The notes beneath the pieces are model-generated. The model saw nothing but the letters and a program-made list of their open reading frames with translations, did no database searches and was not told the DNA's origin. Source: Rossellomorea aquimaris (GTDB lineage: Bacteria > Bacillota > Bacilli > Bacillales > Bacillaceae_B). From it: a stretch of 64,000 nt of DNA. Position 1 is the stretch's first letter. Each line of letters opens with the position of its first letter. This document shows positions 62,498 to 64,000 of the stretch, in pieces. The stretch is from the NCBI RefSeq assembly GCF_001877785.1, contig NZ_MINN01000085.1, positions 310,001 through 374,000 on the forward strand, written 5' to 3'. A program made the translations under genes and the position numbers.

Positions 62498-63361
62498 ATG
62501 CATACAGTTTGGAAAGGTTCCATCAGTTTCGGGTTGGTAAACATCCCGATCAAATTGCATTCCGCAACCGAGGACCGGGATATTAAGCTTCGATCTCTTC
62601 ATAAAGAATGCCACACACCCATCAAATATGAAAAAGTCTGCCCGGTCTGTGATAAAGAAATCGATAATAAAGACATTGTAAAAGGATATGAGGTGACAAA
62701 AGGGAAATTTGTAGTATTGGAAGAGGACGAGCTGAATGCAATAAAAGAAGCAAATGACGAAAAAGCAGTTGAGATATTGGATTTTATTAAAATTGACGAA
62801 ATCGATCCGATCTTCTATGACAGAAGTTACTTTGTTTCCCCTAATGACGGCGGGAAGAAGGCTTATTCACTTCTCAGGAAAGCATTGGTGACTTCAGGGA
62901 AAGTCGGGATCGCCAAAATTACGATGAGATCGAAAGAACAGCTGTCCGTAGTCAGGGTCTATAATAATACGCTTGTGATGGAAACGATTCATTATCCTGA
63001 TGAAGTGAGACCGTCGAAAGACGTACCGAATGTACCTGAGAACGATGACATTTCAGAAAAGGAACTGGAGACTGCAACCATGCTGATCGAACAATTGACT
63101 GCCGAGTTTCAGCCTGAAAACTATCACGATGAATACCGTGAGAGGCTTAGTCAGCTGATTGAATCGAAGCAGACGGGGGAAAAGGTTGTAACGGCCAAAG
63201 AGAAGGCTCCAAGAGAAAATGTGACGGATTTGATGGCAGCACTGCAGGCATCAATCGATTCAACGAAGCCGGATAAAAAGGAAAAACAGGAAAAGAAGAA
63301 AACAGAAAAAAAGAAACCCGCAAAAAAGAAAGCAACAACCAAAAAGAAAAAAGCACAATAA
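62498..63361 (+). CDS. ku: Ku-like DNA end-binding protein
   Basis: 287 residues. Core Ku fold: MHTVWKGSISFGLVNIPIKL, CHTPIKYEKVCPVC, MRSKEQLSVVRVYNNTLVMETIHYPDEVR. Then a long Lys-rich tail (about 245-287, KKTEKKKPAKKKATTKKKKA) that helps LigD recruitment and end threading. AAAGGAGG lies upstream. Divergent 140 bp from ligD; the pair gives spore NHEJ. Confidence 0.96.
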   Translation: MHTVWKGSISFGLVNIPIKLHSATEDRDIKLRSLHKECHTPIKYEKVCPVCDKEIDNKDIVKGYEVTKGKFVVLEEDELNAIKEANDEKAVEILDFIKIDEIDPIFYDRSYFVSPNDGGKKAYSLLRKALVTSGKVGIAKITMRSKEQLSVVRVYNNTLVMETIHYPDEVRPSKDVPNVPENDDISEKELETATMLIEQLTAEFQPENYHDEYRERLSQLIESKQTGEKVVTAKEKAPRENVTDLMAALQASIDSTKPDKKEKQEKKKTEKKKPAKKKATTKKKKAQ

Positions 63362-63389
63362 ATATTTGTAAGAGGGCAGGAGATATAAG

Positions 63390-64000
63390 GTGGAGGAACG
63401 GCAGAAGAAAAAGGCAGTATTTTTTATCATCTCGTTGGTTTGTTTAAGTATATTTACCTGGGGATTCGTTTCGATCCTGGAAGAGTGGAAGGAGAACGAA
63501 ATTGCCGGTTTCGACAACGGTGTCTTCGATATCGTCCATTCTTTCATTTCACCAAAGCTGACGACATTGATGACATCCATCACGTTTTTAGGCGGGGTGA
63601 AATGGCTGAGCATTTGTACAATCGGGATTGTCATTGTCTTATTATTCATGAAAAAATATCCACTGGCTTTATTTGTTGCCTTGACTGTCGGCCTTGGAGC
63701 TGCTTTCAATTGGCTGCTAAAGTGGATATTCAAACGGGACCGGCCTGATATAGAAGCGCTGATTGAGCAGGGAGGGTACAGCTTTCCGAGCGGACATTCA
63801 ATGGGATCATTCATTTTTTACGGTGCCGCTGCATTTATGCTCTTCCGTGCGTTGGATGAGCGGATCTACAAATGGCTCAGTGTATTTTTCCTATCACTAT
63901 TGATTTTATCAATCGGATTGAGCAGGGTTTATCTCGGCGTGCATTATCCCAGTGATATCATCGCGGGATTTACAGCAGGGGGGGCCTGGCTGACACTTTG
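63390..64000 (+). CDS. PAP2-family phosphatase, cut by window end
   Basis: 203 codons to the window edge, open. GTG start with AGGAGAT upstream, 29 nt after ku. N-terminal membrane span, then the acid phosphatase motifs C1 KWIFKRDRP, C2 FPSGHS and C3 SRVYLGVHYPSD. Likely dephosphorylates a phospholipid or undecaprenyl pyrophosphate outside the membrane. Tail missing. Confidence 0.91.
   Translation, partial: MEERQKKKAVFFIISLVCLSIFTWGFVSILEEWKENEIAGFDNGVFDIVHSFISPKLTTLMTSITFLGGVKWLSICTIGIVIVLLFMKKYPLALFVALTVGLGAAFNWLLKWIFKRDRPDIEALIEQGGYSFPSGHSMGSFIFYGAAAFMLFRALDERIYKWLSVFFLSLLILSIGLSRVYLGVHYPSDIIAGFTAGGAWLTL

Overview
The window comes from a low-to-mid GC Gram-positive endospore former of the Bacillaceae. 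It has Bacillus-type Shine-Dalgarno sequences, frequent TTG/GTG starts, many strong intrinsic terminators, and runs of genes in the order known from Bacillus subtilis. These include thyA-dfrA, ypmP-degV-ypmR-ypmS-msrA-msrB, the yodT-S-R-Q-P-kamA-yokU lysine/beta-lysine operon, deoD-yodJ-ctp, ribD-ribE-ribBA-ribH and ligD/ku. A marine or environmental Bacillus sensu lato (for example a Rossellomorea-like genome) would fit, but the genus is an inference. I see no rRNA, no canonical tRNA, no prophage, no complete insertion sequence and no CRISPR array.

Layout. 1-8 kb: a modular hairpin repeat, a membrane-anchored anthrax-lethal-factor/PPEP-type metalloprotease, thyA-dfrA, a hemolysin III (PAQR) protein, an SRAP abasic-site protein, and the ypmP-degV-ypmR-ypmS block. 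8-14 kb: an RsgA-type ribosome-assembly GTPase preceded by an apparent leader-peptide attenuator, msrA-msrB, a PTS IIA protein, a YjcZ-like small protein and a CHASE3 chemoreceptor. 14-21 kb: the beta-lysine operon. 21-30 kb: small sporulation-type genes, a protein-kinase/Spo0M cluster, yodL, deoD, yodJ, a YitT protein, a carboxy-terminal processing protease and a GNAT enzyme. 30-40 kb: an LCP ligase, an AlbA_2 protein, a CobW GTPase, a CAP-domain secreted protein, a degenerate SDR, a MATE exporter and a MurG-like transferase. 40-46 kb: a frameshifted membrane protein, a GNAT gene with an unusual tRNA-like 5' leader, an amidohydrolase, DedA, UppP and a WYL regulator. 47-50 kb: a YxlE-F-G-like ABC exporter, a Nudix hydrolase and a patatin. 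51-56 kb: a Cys-rich copper-type protein and the FMN-riboswitch riboflavin operon. 56-64 kb: a purine permease, an EAL-HDOD protein, dapF, the NHEJ pair ligD/ku and a PAP2 phosphatase cut by the window end.

Common themes are cell-envelope work (murG-like, uppP, LCP, yodJ, ctp, dapF), sporulation-stage metabolism, and DNA maintenance (SRAP, LigD/Ku). The least conventional signals are non-coding. First, a 14-bp antiterminator pairing between a 29-codon leader ORF and the terminator in front of the rsgA-type gene. Second, a cloverleaf-like leader with a mutually exclusive hairpin in front of a GNAT gene. Third, a family of about 140-bp palindromic repeats that carry nested hairpin modules and often sit just downstream of a hairpin or terminator.
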